Assembly: GCF_013155385.1 (NCBI RefSeq)
Contig: NZ_JABJUQ010000007.1
Coordinates: forward strand, 2,524,001-2,588,000
Direction of reading: 5' to 3'
Length of the DNA: 64,000 nt
DNA from: Bacillus sp. WMMC1349
Lineage (GTDB): Bacteria; Bacillota; Bacilli; Bacillales; Bacillaceae
Shown: positions 49,714 to 58,155 of the stretch, one piece after another
Position numbering within the stretch: position 1 is the first letter of the stretch
Layout of the letters: every line of letters starts with the position of its first letter
The notes under the pieces: generated by a model
Seen by the model: only the letters and a program-made list of their open reading frames with translations
Database searches by the model: none
What the model was told of the DNA's origin: nothing
Made by a program: the position numbers and the translations under genes

Positions 49714-50454
49714 TTACTTGCCTTTAGGAGGTAAAGTAATAGCCGGTGAACCATTTCCATTATAATCTGGAACTTCACCAGGGATAAATAAATCACCTAC
49801 TTTAATGTTTGATACGATAGACGTATCTTCAGTCAAAGAAGGAATCGCCACTTGAATTTCAACATTAATGCGCACAAATATTTCTAAATAAGTATTGTTA
49901 ATCCCGGTACTCGTTAGTTTTGTCTTTAATTCTGGTTCAACACTTCCGAGAAGAGTCATGTTAATAGGCATTTTAGGACCAAGATTTGCAAATAAGGCAT
50001 TTTGGGTTGCTGCACCTAAAGGAATATAATAAATAACGGATTTGTTATTTTTCGTTAAAGCATTCTTAGATCCTTTCATTTGGTTTGTTTTGACCCCAAG
50101 ATTGTTTTGAATTCCTGTTGTCAATTCTGTTAGAAGTTTATTATAAATTGATGGATTGAAACTATAAGTCGGTTTATTTTTATCACCACTTTCATGTATA
50201 ATGATTAACTTATTAATATCAATATCCTTTGCATGGTGATGGATCGCTTCATTAACAGCTTCTGTTGCTGTATCTTTCACTTCATGTTTAGCAACACTCA
50301 TGATAATCGGTTCGATAATAGCAGACACCAGCCAAAGAGAGCAAAGATTTATGATTAAAAAAATAACACAGGTTGCTAAGAATAGATGTTTAGGAGAGAC
50401 AGGTCCCCTATGCTTTAACTTTAACCTTGGCCGATACCTCTTTCGTAAAACCAC
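49714..50454 (-). CDS. yunB: sporulation protein YunB
   Basis: 246 residues. Basic N-terminus, one membrane helix (FLATCVIFLIINLCSLWLVS, about 26-45), then an extracytoplasmic YunB domain with YYIPLGAATQNALFANLGPK and LEIFVRINVEIQVAIPSLTE. YunB is a sporulation protein in B. subtilis, where it maps elsewhere; here it follows gerM by 90 bases on the same strand. It may be a second copy or a relocated gene. RBS GGGGGGAG. Confidence 0.88.
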   Translation of the reverse strand: MVLRKRYRPRLKLKHRGPVSPKHLFLATCVIFLIINLCSLWLVSAIIEPIIMSVAKHEVKDTATEAVNEAIHHHAKDIDINKLIIIHESGDKNKPTYSFNPSIYNKLLTELTTGIQNNLGVKTNQMKGSKNALTKNNKSVIYYIPLGAATQNALFANLGPKMPINMTLLGSVEPELKTKLTSTGINNTYLEIFVRINVEIQVAIPSLTEDTSIVSNIKVGDLFIPGEVPDYNGNGSPAITLPPKGK

Positions 50455-50741
50455 TGCTCTCCCCCCTCTTACTTATCACTATGCGAGTCCTCTTTTAAGT
50501 TTGCCAGTTGTTTTAATTTACAAATCAACTTTCTAATAAGTAAGTCAGAAAAATTTAATGACAAACCAAAATATTGAAGGAAAGAAGAGAGTGTACTACC
50601 AGAGGGATTTCAACAAAACTGTGAAGTGCCATTAGAGTCGTTAAATGGATATTTTATCCAAAAAGTAATTAAAACTTTTCTAAAAGAGCGTATTCGGTTA
50701 AAGTCATATGAGATCGATAGTCAGAGTTTGCAAGTGAAATT
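50455..50741. other. intergenic with a gene tail
   Basis: About 290 bases. A plus-strand open stretch at about 50616-50744 (EVPLESLNGYFIQKV...) lacks a start and is probably the end of a lost gene. Confidence 0.35.
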
Positions 50742-51416
50742 TTAGTCTTGTGAAAAAATTATTTTGAAAAGCTTCTCATTGTCATGAGAGAATATCATTG
50801 CCAATTCCACTTCATCTAAAACAGCTCCCCACCTAAACAAAATATCTCCATCTTTACAAAGCTGAGATACTAAATTTTCTAAATCGAAGGTATTATTTTT
50901 GTTTTTGAAGGTTATTTCAAATAGCTGGCTTATTTTTTGTTCCTCCATTATATTTTCTTTTTCAGTAGCAAATATGAGGCTCCGGTTTGGGAACTGATCA
51001 ATTATTTTTAAAACAATATCTAAATGTTCAATCTTAAATTGGGCCAAGCTAGAGTAAAATGATACTCCATCTAAATCAATTTCTACTTCAGGTCCTTTAT
51101 TTAAGTAAGTTGTGTTCCATTTACAATCAATGAGCTTCCAAACCTTTTTATATTTTTCAATTCTAGAATTTTCATTTTCAATCTCTATATTGATAAAAAA
51201 ATAAAAATTATACTTTTTTAAATCTATATCATGAAATATTTTACGAATGCCTGTAGTGCACTGTTTTAAAAAAGTTTCTTTAGCATGTTCATCTTCTAGC
51301 AATTGAGATGCATTCATACTAAAAACAGCAATTTTTTGAGTTTCTTTTATTTTTTCTTTCTTAAACCATTTAAAATAATTAAAAATATCTTTTTGTTTTT
51401 CATACCATATCCTCAT
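50742..51416 (-). CDS. protein of unknown function
   Basis: 224 residues, cytoplasmic, Lys/Glu/Phe/Asn-rich, alpha/beta-looking (YNFYFFINIEIENENSRIEK; FYSSLAQFKIEHLDIVLKII; ILFRWGAVLDEVELAMIFSH). No known motif. AT-rich codon use and accessory location between gerM/yunB and racE. Could be an immunity or abortive-type protein, but no partner is seen. RBS GAGGTAACCT. Confidence 0.55.
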   Translation of the reverse strand: MRIWYEKQKDIFNYFKWFKKEKIKETQKIAVFSMNASQLLEDEHAKETFLKQCTTGIRKIFHDIDLKKYNFYFFINIEIENENSRIEKYKKVWKLIDCKWNTTYLNKGPEVEIDLDGVSFYSSLAQFKIEHLDIVLKIIDQFPNRSLIFATEKENIMEEQKISQLFEITFKNKNNTFDLENLVSQLCKDGDILFRWGAVLDEVELAMIFSHDNEKLFKIIFSQD

Positions 51417-51636
51417 AGGTTACCTCTCACTGTATAATGAATCATCATGATTTCATTAAAATGAACATCCTTAAATGAACTCTTCCATGATAACGGACAA
51501 TCTTGTCAATATCAATCTCCTCTCAGTAACCAGAATGACTCCAAGATGTTATACTTTTTTCAAGGGCGGGAAACTATGTATTTGATTCGATTCTCTAATT
51601 TTTGGTGTGTAATTTTTAAAAAGGAGTGAATATAAA

Positions 51637-51852
51637 GTGGTTGTTGAATTAAATAAATATATTAATGAACGAATTAAAAAACTAACAGCTTGCAAATTAG
51701 AAACACTCAAATTATTAAAAGTTACGGTCAAAACAGAAGAAAAGTTAAATTTAGATGCGGAAAAAGATTTGCTGGACAAAAAGATGAAGTATTATATCGC
51801 AACTGGTGCATTGGCAGAGTTGGAAGAACTGAAGAGAGTATTAAACGGTTAG
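51637..51852 (+). CDS. small helical protein
   Basis: 71 residues from a GTG start with AAAAGGAGTG 9 bases upstream. Entirely helical and charged (ERIKKLTACKLETLKLLKVT; DLLDKKMKYYIATGALAELE). No membrane or signal segment. Unknown function. Confidence 0.6.
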   Translation: MVVELNKYINERIKKLTACKLETLKLLKVTVKTEEKLNLDAEKDLLDKKMKYYIATGALAELEELKRVLNG

Positions 51853-51925
51853 AAGTTTTCTGTTTGTAGATGAGGGGGTTAGCTTTAATTTTGGGCAACT
51901 TCTATAAGTTTTGGGATCAGATATG

Positions 51926-52015
51926 AGAAAAGGGCTGTCCAGCAAGTCGATTTTTGACTATGGATGCCCTGTTCACGTTTAACAAATGGTGATATATCAA
52001 CAATCTTGAATTATT
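51926..52015 (-). repeat. repeat B, copy 2
   Basis: Minus-strand homolog of 37482-37573 (roughly three quarters of bases shared). Translates on the minus strand to VDISPFVKREQGI followed by HSQKSTCWTALF. Probably the tail of an old mobile-element gene. Confidence 0.55.
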
Positions 52016-52041
52016 GCTCTTTTCGGACAGCTCCTTTTCAT

Positions 52042-52824
52042 TTAGCGTTCACAAGCGTATTGATCATGATCGCGATCAAATTTAGACTGGTAGGCAGGAT
52101 GAGAACGAGGTACACCATTTGGATATTTCTTTCTTAATTCAGTGCAATTTTTAAAAACTTGGGAGGCAACGCCTTTTTTAGGAGCACTCTGTTTTGGAGT
52201 TGGCTTAGACTTTTTAACTTTTTTAGATGCACCAACAACGCATCCTTTAAATCCTTTATTAGTCACATAACGAGAATTACGCCAGATTCCAATCTTTTTG
52301 TTTTTAGCAATACTCTCAACTTTTTTGTATTGTTTAACATATTTTGTATTTGGCGGATACACATAAGCTACTCTGGCAAGCCCAGCTTTCAGTAGATTTT
52401 CTTGAACGGACCTTCCGTCGACATATACATAGGCTAGCAATCTTCCATATTTGTCAGTACGACTTCCTTTATCGAATTCCAATTGAAGTTTACCTTTGCT
52501 GACTAGTTCTCTATTCTTTTTTGAAGCGTCTTTCCCATATGGCTGAACACATGTATTAGGCTTTTTTGTTTCTGGAGTATCAACCAATAAATAGCGAACT
52601 GTTTTTTCTTTACCCTTGTATTTAACTTTAATCGTATCTCCATCGACAGCATGAACAAGTGTGACAGAGACACGTTTTGCGCTATGATCTTTTCCTTGTT
52701 TTTTCTTTGTTTTAGTTACTTTTTGAGCTGCAAGAACTTTTTTCTCCCCTTGATCCTTAAAAGTACAACCTGCTATTGAAAAACTTAATATTAACGCAAT
52801 GCTTGCCAAAATCCACTTCTTCAA
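52042..52824 (-). CDS. thermonuclease-family lipoprotein with excalibur domain
   Basis: 260 residues. Lipoprotein signal with lipobox IAGC (Cys19). SNase domain at about 50-180: HAVDGDTIKVKYKGKEKTVR, LLVDTPETKKP, DKYGRLLAYVYVDG and the catalytic Asp/Arg/Glu positions are recognisable. A Lys/Pro linker leads to an excalibur calcium-binding motif (DRDHDQYACE) at the very C-terminus. A surface-anchored, calcium-dependent nuclease, like B. subtilis YncB with an added C-terminal motif. Confidence 0.9.
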   Translation of the reverse strand: MKKWILASIALILSFSIAGCTFKDQGEKKVLAAQKVTKTKKKQGKDHSAKRVSVTLVHAVDGDTIKVKYKGKEKTVRYLLVDTPETKKPNTCVQPYGKDASKKNRELVSKGKLQLEFDKGSRTDKYGRLLAYVYVDGRSVQENLLKAGLARVAYVYPPNTKYVKQYKKVESIAKNKKIGIWRNSRYVTNKGFKGCVVGASKKVKKSKPTPKQSAPKKGVASQVFKNCTELRKKYPNGVPRSHPAYQSKFDRDHDQYACER

Positions 52825-52929
52825 TTTAAACTCCTCCTATTCTTCAAACATATATATAATCGACTAAAAAAAACAAAATTTCAAGGGGAAAATACAATTT
52901 TACGAGAACCAAGCTATAATTGTGCATAA

Positions 52930-53085
52930 ATGAAAATAATGAAAATCGGGAAATTTGCTCGCCTTCCGCGGGCGATCCGTGAACCTCCTTGCTCTTGCGG
53001 GGATCGCCTGGGTAGCTGTTTCCCGCAGAAGTCTCGTAATGCCTCTGATTCATGTTGATAAAGGACTTTTTAGACTGTTTTTATA
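52930..53085 (-). repeat. dispersed repeat, copy 3
   Basis: Minus-strand copy of the repeat at 17476-17612: CTAAAAAGTCCTTTAT, GAGACTTCTGCGGGAA, GGATCGCCCGCGG, GCGAGCAAATTTCCCG in the same order. About 150 bases, GC-rich, with internal inverted repeats. Confidence 0.7.
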
Positions 53086-53779
53086 ATTGTTGTCGAAATA
53101 CCTTATCATTACATAACACTAAAATTTTGCACAACAAAAAACCTACCGATTTTCAGGTATCGTAGTTCTAAACCAGTTACGAATAGGTTGATGCTGTTTC
53201 TTAGTTATAGGTTATATTGTATGAAATAAGGTGAAAAGCCACTTTCAAGAATTTATTCATACAAGCGATAGACGCAACTAATAATCGACTAAGTAATTGC
53301 CATCTAAACCCGCTAAGTCATCTCGGTTTGAATCATATCATGAAGTTGTTTATGATTTCCCTTATAGAGTTTGATGAGAACTTCATGATTTGAGAAAGGA
53401 TCTTAAACGATCAAAAAGCGTTACAAATGAGATTCCAACAAATCAACGAAAGAAACCAGTTCCTCATCCCTGATTGATCCTGTAAAAGACATTTTTACTC
53501 AGTGGCAATCAGATGATTAAGCCGCTCGGCTCAGACGGGAAGTTCGTCTTTCTAAACCTCAATTTATCTCAGTAAAGTGTGCGACCTTCTATCATGGCCT
53601 ATTCAAACCAACATTCATATCGTAAACGAGAAAAACTGATACACTAAAACGTCGAAGAAAAAAGCTTACGGACTCTATGTACATAGATAAAGTTAAGGAA
53701 ATAGGGATTATAGATTTCGGTAAAAATGATGAACCAGATCAATTGAACAGAAAAAAAGATAAGAGGGAAAACCCCCTTA
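53086..53779. other. degraded intergenic region
   Basis: About 690 bases with only short, stop-interrupted frames on both strands. I cannot recognise what the sequence derives from. Confidence 0.35.
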
Positions 53780-53999
53780 TCAATCACAATGTTCATAACG
53801 TCCGTACCAGTCTCCATTCCAGAACTCAATACCTTTTAAGTACCATGTTTTTCCGTTATGATTATACGTACTGGGGATTTCATTTCTTGAAGAATACGGT
53901 CCTACTTTAAGCTTCACATGCTGTTGACTTTATTGTATCAGATTGAATGTTTGAACTAGCAGCAGAAGTAGAAAATGTAGGAAACTTTTTCAATTTCAT
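53780..53999 (-). pseudogene. small secreted peptide gene (LCI-like), frameshifted
   Basis: The 3' part encodes HVKLKVGPYSSRNEIPS and NGKTWYLKGIEFWNGDWYGR, ending in EHCD; the W-Y/G-Y pattern resembles the LCI antimicrobial peptide fold. The 5' part (MKLKKFPTFSTSAASSN) is in a different frame with the junction near 53905-53915. No full signal peptide is seen. Probably a decayed antimicrobial peptide gene. Confidence 0.45.
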
Positions 54000-54131
54000 T
54001 TTCAACACCCTTATTTAGATTTAATATACTTACTTGAATTCTCAATTTCAAAATAACCCTTGTTAATATTTAAATAAGCAAACCGTCTTGAACCTACAAC
54101 CATTACGCGGTTTGTGTTTGGTGTCTGTTTT

Positions 54132-55298
54132 TTAATTAATCAAAGTTTTATTTAAATAGAAAGAATACCTGATAAAAATAAGTGCGATTGCTACGAATAA
54201 TCCAGCAATCCAACTCAAATTTAATATATTAATATATTGAATAATGATTCCACCTAACGCAGATCCCAACATCATTCCAACATTCATTAATGCAGTATTA
54301 AAACTTAGTACCGTTTCAGACGATTGCGGTTTTAATGAAATTAAATAAAATTGCTTTGCTGGTGTTGTTGTCCAAGTCGCTGCTCCCCAAAATGCCAGTG
54401 TGATAAATACCCCTTCTGTTGAGTACTGTGTAAATGTTAGTACAAACAAAGAAATGATATGAATACATAAACTAAGTGATATCGTTCGATTTGGTCCCCA
54501 CTTGTCTACTGCATATCCCCCAAAACGTGAACCAATAAAAGCAAAAGTGCCTAAAACAAATAAAGCAATACTCGTCATCTCTATGGAAAAACCGGCAGCG
54601 TTACTTAACAACGGGGAGATATAAGCAAATACCATCGTGTAACCTAATATCCAAAAAATTGTAGTTGTTAATCCAGTAATAACTCTACTATCTTTGATCA
54701 TTTGAAGCTGTTGCTTAAACGGCAGGGGCTGATTTCCTTTAATACAAGGTAATATTTTATAAAGTGTTACTAAAAGAGGACCCGTACTGAGAGCAATGAT
54801 AAGAAAAATGTAATGCCAATCTAAATAACCGGCTAAAAATGTCCCGATCGGCACTCCAAGTACTAATGAGACAGTAAACCCAGTAATAACGGTTGCCATG
54901 GCACTGCCTTTTTTTTCTGGGGTTGCAATTCGAGCAGCGTAATTGGTTGCAACTACAATATATAATCCTCCACTCATCGCCATGATGACCCTAGATAACA
55001 TGAGAAGTACAAGATTGCAACTAAAAAATGCAATCAGGTTACCGACAATAAATGAAAAGATTGCATATAAAAGTACTTTTTTACGATCAAACTTAGAAGT
55101 TAACATAACCAATACTAATGCCCCTATAGCATAAGATAAAGAATAAATTGTGATTAACTGACCAGCGATTGAAATAGAAACATCTAAATCAACAGAAATC
55201 AGTTCCAAAATTCCCGAAACAACAAACTCTGCTGTTCCTGTCACAAAAGCTCCTACAGCTAAAAGTATGATGGTTAGCTGATTTATATTGCTTTTCAT
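54132..55298 (-). CDS. MFS exporter (DHA1 family)
   Basis: About 388 residues with 12 predicted membrane helices. Motif A between helices 2 and 3 (MLTSKFDRKKVLL), and motif C-like VITGFTVSLVLGVPIGTFLA in helix 5 are typical of 12-TM drug/sugar proton antiporters (YdhP/AraJ-like). I chose the ATG at 55298, because AAGGAGC lies 7 bases upstream inside the longer frame. Divergent from a LysR gene 100 bases away, which probably controls it. Substrate unknown. Confidence 0.92.
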   Translation of the reverse strand: MKSNINQLTIILLAVGAFVTGTAEFVVSGILELISVDLDVSISIAGQLITIYSLSYAIGALVLVMLTSKFDRKKVLLYAIFSFIVGNLIAFFSCNLVLLMLSRVIMAMSGGLYIVVATNYAARIATPEKKGSAMATVITGFTVSLVLGVPIGTFLAGYLDWHYIFLIIALSTGPLLVTLYKILPCIKGNQPLPFKQQLQMIKDSRVITGLTTTIFWILGYTMVFAYISPLLSNAAGFSIEMTSIALFVLGTFAFIGSRFGGYAVDKWGPNRTISLSLCIHIISLFVLTFTQYSTEGVFITLAFWGAATWTTTPAKQFYLISLKPQSSETVLSFNTALMNVGMMLGSALGGIIIQYINILNLSWIAGLFVAIALIFIRYSFYLNKTLIN

Positions 55299-55385
55299 TT
55301 TGTACAGCTCCTTCATAATTGAAATGTTGTTATTATTTTAAGTCTCGTGTTAACATAAGTAAAATTGATATTTTTAATGAAAGGT

Positions 55386-55401
55386 ATGAGTAATTACTCA
55401 T
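55386..55401. promoter_or_regulatory. perfect 16-base palindrome at the lysR start
   Basis: ATGAGTAATTACTCAT, a perfect palindrome whose last two bases are the first two of the LysR start codon. It lies in the MFS-lysR divergent region. The only SD-like AAAGG is 16 bases from the ATG, so the palindrome occupies the normal RBS position. Likely operator for autoregulation. Confidence 0.5.
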
Positions 55402-56269
55402 GAGTATTGTTCGATTCGAAATCATTGCAAAAGTAGTAGAGTTAGGAAGCTTTACAGAAACTGCCGAAAAGTTAAATATGACGCAATCAGCAGTGAGTCA
55501 TGCTGTTGCCAGTCTAGAATCCGAATGGGGTGTTTCCCTATTAATTCGTGATCGTAAAAAAGGGATAAAGCTTACTGAGATTGGGCAAAAAATCCTTCCG
55601 CATATAAGAGAAGTATTGAAAAGAATTGAAATAATCAACCAAGAAATTGGGTTAGCGACAAACTTAGAAACCGGGATTATTCGAGTTGGCACTTTTGCGA
55701 GCGCTTCTTCCTGCTTATTGCCTAGATTGCTTGCAAAATTTCAGAAAAAACATCCTAAAATAGAATTTAAGTTTTATGAAGGGACATATGAAGAGATTAC
55801 AGAATGGTTACAATCTGGAATAATAGATATTGGTTTTGTGGTAAAAGGAAAATCAAATCCATATTTTGAGCTTGTTCCTCTCATAAAAGACAACATGGTG
55901 GTAGCTTTTCATCCAGAACACAGATTTCGCTCAACAGACATGGTGAACATGGATGATTTAATAGAAGAGCCATTTATTATGCCAACAGGGATGTACCAAT
56001 CATATGTAGAAGAAATATTCGAGGAAGCGCATATTAAGCCATCTACTCGCTTTGAAGTACACGATTGTACAACAATCGCTAATATGGTGCAAGAAGGGCT
56101 TGGCATTACCATCGGACCAGAATTATTTTTAAAGACTCAACAAAATATAAAGGTCAGTAAACTAAATATTAAAAACTGCCGTGAAGTCTCACTTGCCTGT
56201 CATTCTATTGCAAATGCCTCCCCTGCTGTAAAGGAATTTCTTATTGTTGCAAAAGAAGTTTTTGACTAA
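55400..56269 (+). CDS. LysR-family transcriptional regulator
   Basis: 289 residues. N-terminal winged HTH (GSFTETAEKLNMTQSAVSHA at about 17-36) followed by the LysR substrate-binding domain (IIRVGTFASASSCLLPRLLA from about 92). Divergently transcribed from the MFS exporter gene, the usual layout when a LysR protein controls the neighbouring transporter. The RBS is weak. Confidence 0.95.
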   Translation: MSIVRFEIIAKVVELGSFTETAEKLNMTQSAVSHAVASLESEWGVSLLIRDRKKGIKLTEIGQKILPHIREVLKRIEIINQEIGLATNLETGIIRVGTFASASSCLLPRLLAKFQKKHPKIEFKFYEGTYEEITEWLQSGIIDIGFVVKGKSNPYFELVPLIKDNMVVAFHPEHRFRSTDMVNMDDLIEEPFIMPTGMYQSYVEEIFEEAHIKPSTRFEVHDCTTIANMVQEGLGITIGPELFLKTQQNIKVSKLNIKNCREVSLACHSIANASPAVKEFLIVAKEVFD

Positions 56270-56576
56270 GGATCAAAATAAAACTGATTAACCATGGATT
56301 GCTAAAATACTTATCTGTTTCCATTTGTAGGCAGAAAACCAAATTAATTGATTTAAGTTACTGGAACAGGAAAGCGAAATTTAATAATTGTATAGATGAA
56401 TTTTTAGCGACCAGATATCAATTCAACTATCCAACAGCTTGATAGTCAATGCAGTTTTGTAAATGACACTCTACATAGTAGCAGATTCAGGTGTCAATAT
56501 AGAAGTGGGTGATTGGTACTATATATGTGATAATATGAAAAAAGATAGCAGATCACTTCGTTAAGACGCTATACAA
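56270..56576. other. intergenic, no gene seen
   Basis: About 305 bases with short broken frames between lysR and the racE terminator. It marks the right edge of the accessory segment inserted between gerM and racE. Confidence 0.35.
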
Positions 56577-56611
56577 ATAAGAGTTTGCCGTTTATCGACA
56601 AACTCTTATTA
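56577..56611 (-). terminator. terminator of racE
   Basis: AATAAGAGTTTG...CAAACTCTTATT stem on the minus strand overlapping the racE stop codon, tail TTTGTAT. Confidence 0.8.
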
Positions 56612-57427
56612 TTTCACAAACGTTTCTTGAAGAGAAATACTTTCTACATTTTTCACTTCATAACCAAGCCAATCGTTTGCTATTTTTTTAAATCGATCGC
56701 GATCTCCAGTAGTAAAAAATTGGTGTTCACTACAAAATGGGGATTGATTTAATAAACCCTTGTAAGACAAAATCGTACTGACCTCTCTAGCAGTCTCATC
56801 TCCAGATGAAATGATATTAACGCGTTCACCCATATAGCGCTGAATCGGATCTTTTAAAATCGGGTAATGCGTACATCCAAGAATCAGTGTATCAATTGAA
56901 GAATCTCTGAGTGGATACAATGAAGATCTGACAATCTCATCAGCTGTTTCATCTAAAAATTTTCCACTTTCGACAAACGGCACAAACATTGGACAAGCTA
57001 GATTTTCGACAGTTAGATTGCCATTTAGTGACAACAGTGCCGCTTCATATGCTCCACTTTTTATTGTATTTTCTGTTCCTATAACACCGATCCGCTGGTT
57101 TTCTGTTACTTTTATCGCTGTTCTGGCACCTGGTTGAATCACGCCGACAACAGGAATATGAACTTCGGAAGTGATTTTTTCTAAAGCTATAGCAGTTGCA
57201 GTATTACAAGCAATCACAAGCATTTTAATATGGTAATGCTTTAATAAGTAATGGGTTAGTTCCCTTGTATATTGGAGCACTTCCTCTTTTGGACGCGGTC
57301 CATAAGGACATCGTTTCGTGTCTCCGATGTAAATAATATGTTCTTTTGGCAGCTGTCTCATTATTTCTTTTGCAACAGTTAAGCCGCCAACTCCTGAATC
57401 AATAACTCCTATCGGTTGATCCAACAA
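56609..57427 (-). CDS. racE: glutamate racemase
   Basis: 272 residues. Supplies D-glutamate for peptidoglycan. [12 protein letters not shown] at the N-terminus; the two catalytic cysteines lie in ACNTATA (near 74) and LGCTHYP (near 185). Starts 7 bases after the ysmB stop, so the two genes are co-transcribed, as in B. subtilis. Confidence 0.97.
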   Translation of the reverse strand: MLDQPIGVIDSGVGGLTVAKEIMRQLPKEHIIYIGDTKRCPYGPRPKEEVLQYTRELTHYLLKHYHIKMLVIACNTATAIALEKITSEVHIPVVGVIQPGARTAIKVTENQRIGVIGTENTIKSGAYEAALLSLNGNLTVENLACPMFVPFVESGKFLDETADEIVRSSLYPLRDSSIDTLILGCTHYPILKDPIQRYMGERVNIISSGDETAREVSTILSYKGLLNQSPFCSEHQFFTTGDRDRFKKIANDWLGYEVKNVESISLQETFVK

Positions 57428-57434
57428 AATCGCC

Positions 57435-57878
57435 TCATTTTCTATTCATTTCCTGCTGAAGTTTGATTAACATTTTTTCAAAAAGCATGATTTCTTCCTC
57501 AGAAAAAGTTGTTAGCATGTTTTCCAAATAATCTTGCCGTTTTTGAATCACCTCTTGAATAATCCGTTCGCCTTCTGACAAAAGGTGAATCCGGACGACC
57601 CGTCTGTCAGTCGGATCTTTCACCCGCTCAACAAGGTTATTTTTCTCCATACGGTCAATTAAATCTGTTGTAGTACTGCATGCTAAATACATTTTCTGAG
57701 ATAATTCACCAATTGTCATATCGCCGTATTCATAAAGCCATTGCAAACCGACGAACTGAGGTGGGGTAATTGTATATTGGGTAAGAATTTCTCTTCCTTT
57801 TTGTTTAATAATACCCGAAATGTGTCGAAGTGATTTTTCAATATCTGCAATGTGGTTCAAAGAAGCTTTCGAATTCAT
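57435..57878 (-). CDS. ysmB: MarR-family transcriptional regulator YsmB
   Basis: 147 residues. Winged-HTH of MarR type: [20 protein letters not shown] and the wing [19 protein letters not shown] chose the ATG at 57878 ([15 protein letters not shown]) because GAGGTAGTGAAA lies immediately upstream; an ATG 33 bases earlier would place that site inside the gene. Upstream of racE as in B. subtilis. Ligand and targets unknown. Confidence 0.93.
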   Translation of the reverse strand: MNSKASLNHIADIEKSLRHISGIIKQKGREILTQYTITPPQFVGLQWLYEYGDMTIGELSQKMYLACSTTTDLIDRMEKNNLVERVKDPTDRRVVRIHLLSEGERIIQEVIQKRQDYLENMLTTFSEEEIMLFEKMLIKLQQEMNRK

Positions 57879-57995
57879 TTTCACTACCTCGCTCAACCTC
57901 GTTGTTTTCAAAACACTTTAGTCTATTTTCCTTCTTTTCCACAGAAATTGCAAGACTTCAACTTGAATATACACGTTCATTTCATAAAATAAATA

Positions 57996-58030
57996 ACCGG
58001 TTCCCTTCTTTTCAAAGAAGGAATACCGGT
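57996..58030 (-). terminator. terminator of gerE
   Basis: ACCGGTATTCCTTCTTT/AAAGAAGGGAACCGGT near-perfect hairpin with a TTATTTATTTTAT tail, 5 bases after the gerE stop. Confidence 0.88.
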
Positions 58031-58035
58031 ACAAT

Positions 58036-58120
58036 TTAGAGCTCTAGCTCACCCATTCGAAGAAGCTCAACAACAGCTTGCGAACGGCCTTTCACACCCA
58101 ATTTTTGCATAGCATTCCGT
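58036..58120 (-). pseudogene. gerE: 3' fragment of gerE, interrupted by a recombinase element
   Basis: Encodes the last 27 or so residues of GerE: RNAMQKLGVKGRSQAVVELL then RMGELEL and stop. Family GerE is 74 residues; about the first 47, including most of the DNA-binding helix-turn-helix, are missing. Upstream of codon Ile/Arg the sequence no longer fits GerE and runs into the end of a serine recombinase gene. The 5' part is not in the window and should lie at the far end of the element. GerE is a LuxR-type regulator acting with sigma-K in the mother cell. The gene can work only if the element is removed. Confidence 0.88.
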
Positions 58121-58128
58121 ATGCATAC
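58119..58128. other. putative att core at the gerE break
   Basis: GTATGCATAC is a perfect 10-base palindrome exactly where gerE homology stops, 28 bases before the recombinase stop codon. Large serine recombinases cut at a central dinucleotide in imperfectly dyad sites, so this is a candidate crossover point. The partner site is outside the window. Confidence 0.45.
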
Positions 58129-58155
58129 CTGTGGCAAACCGAAGGATGAACAAGC

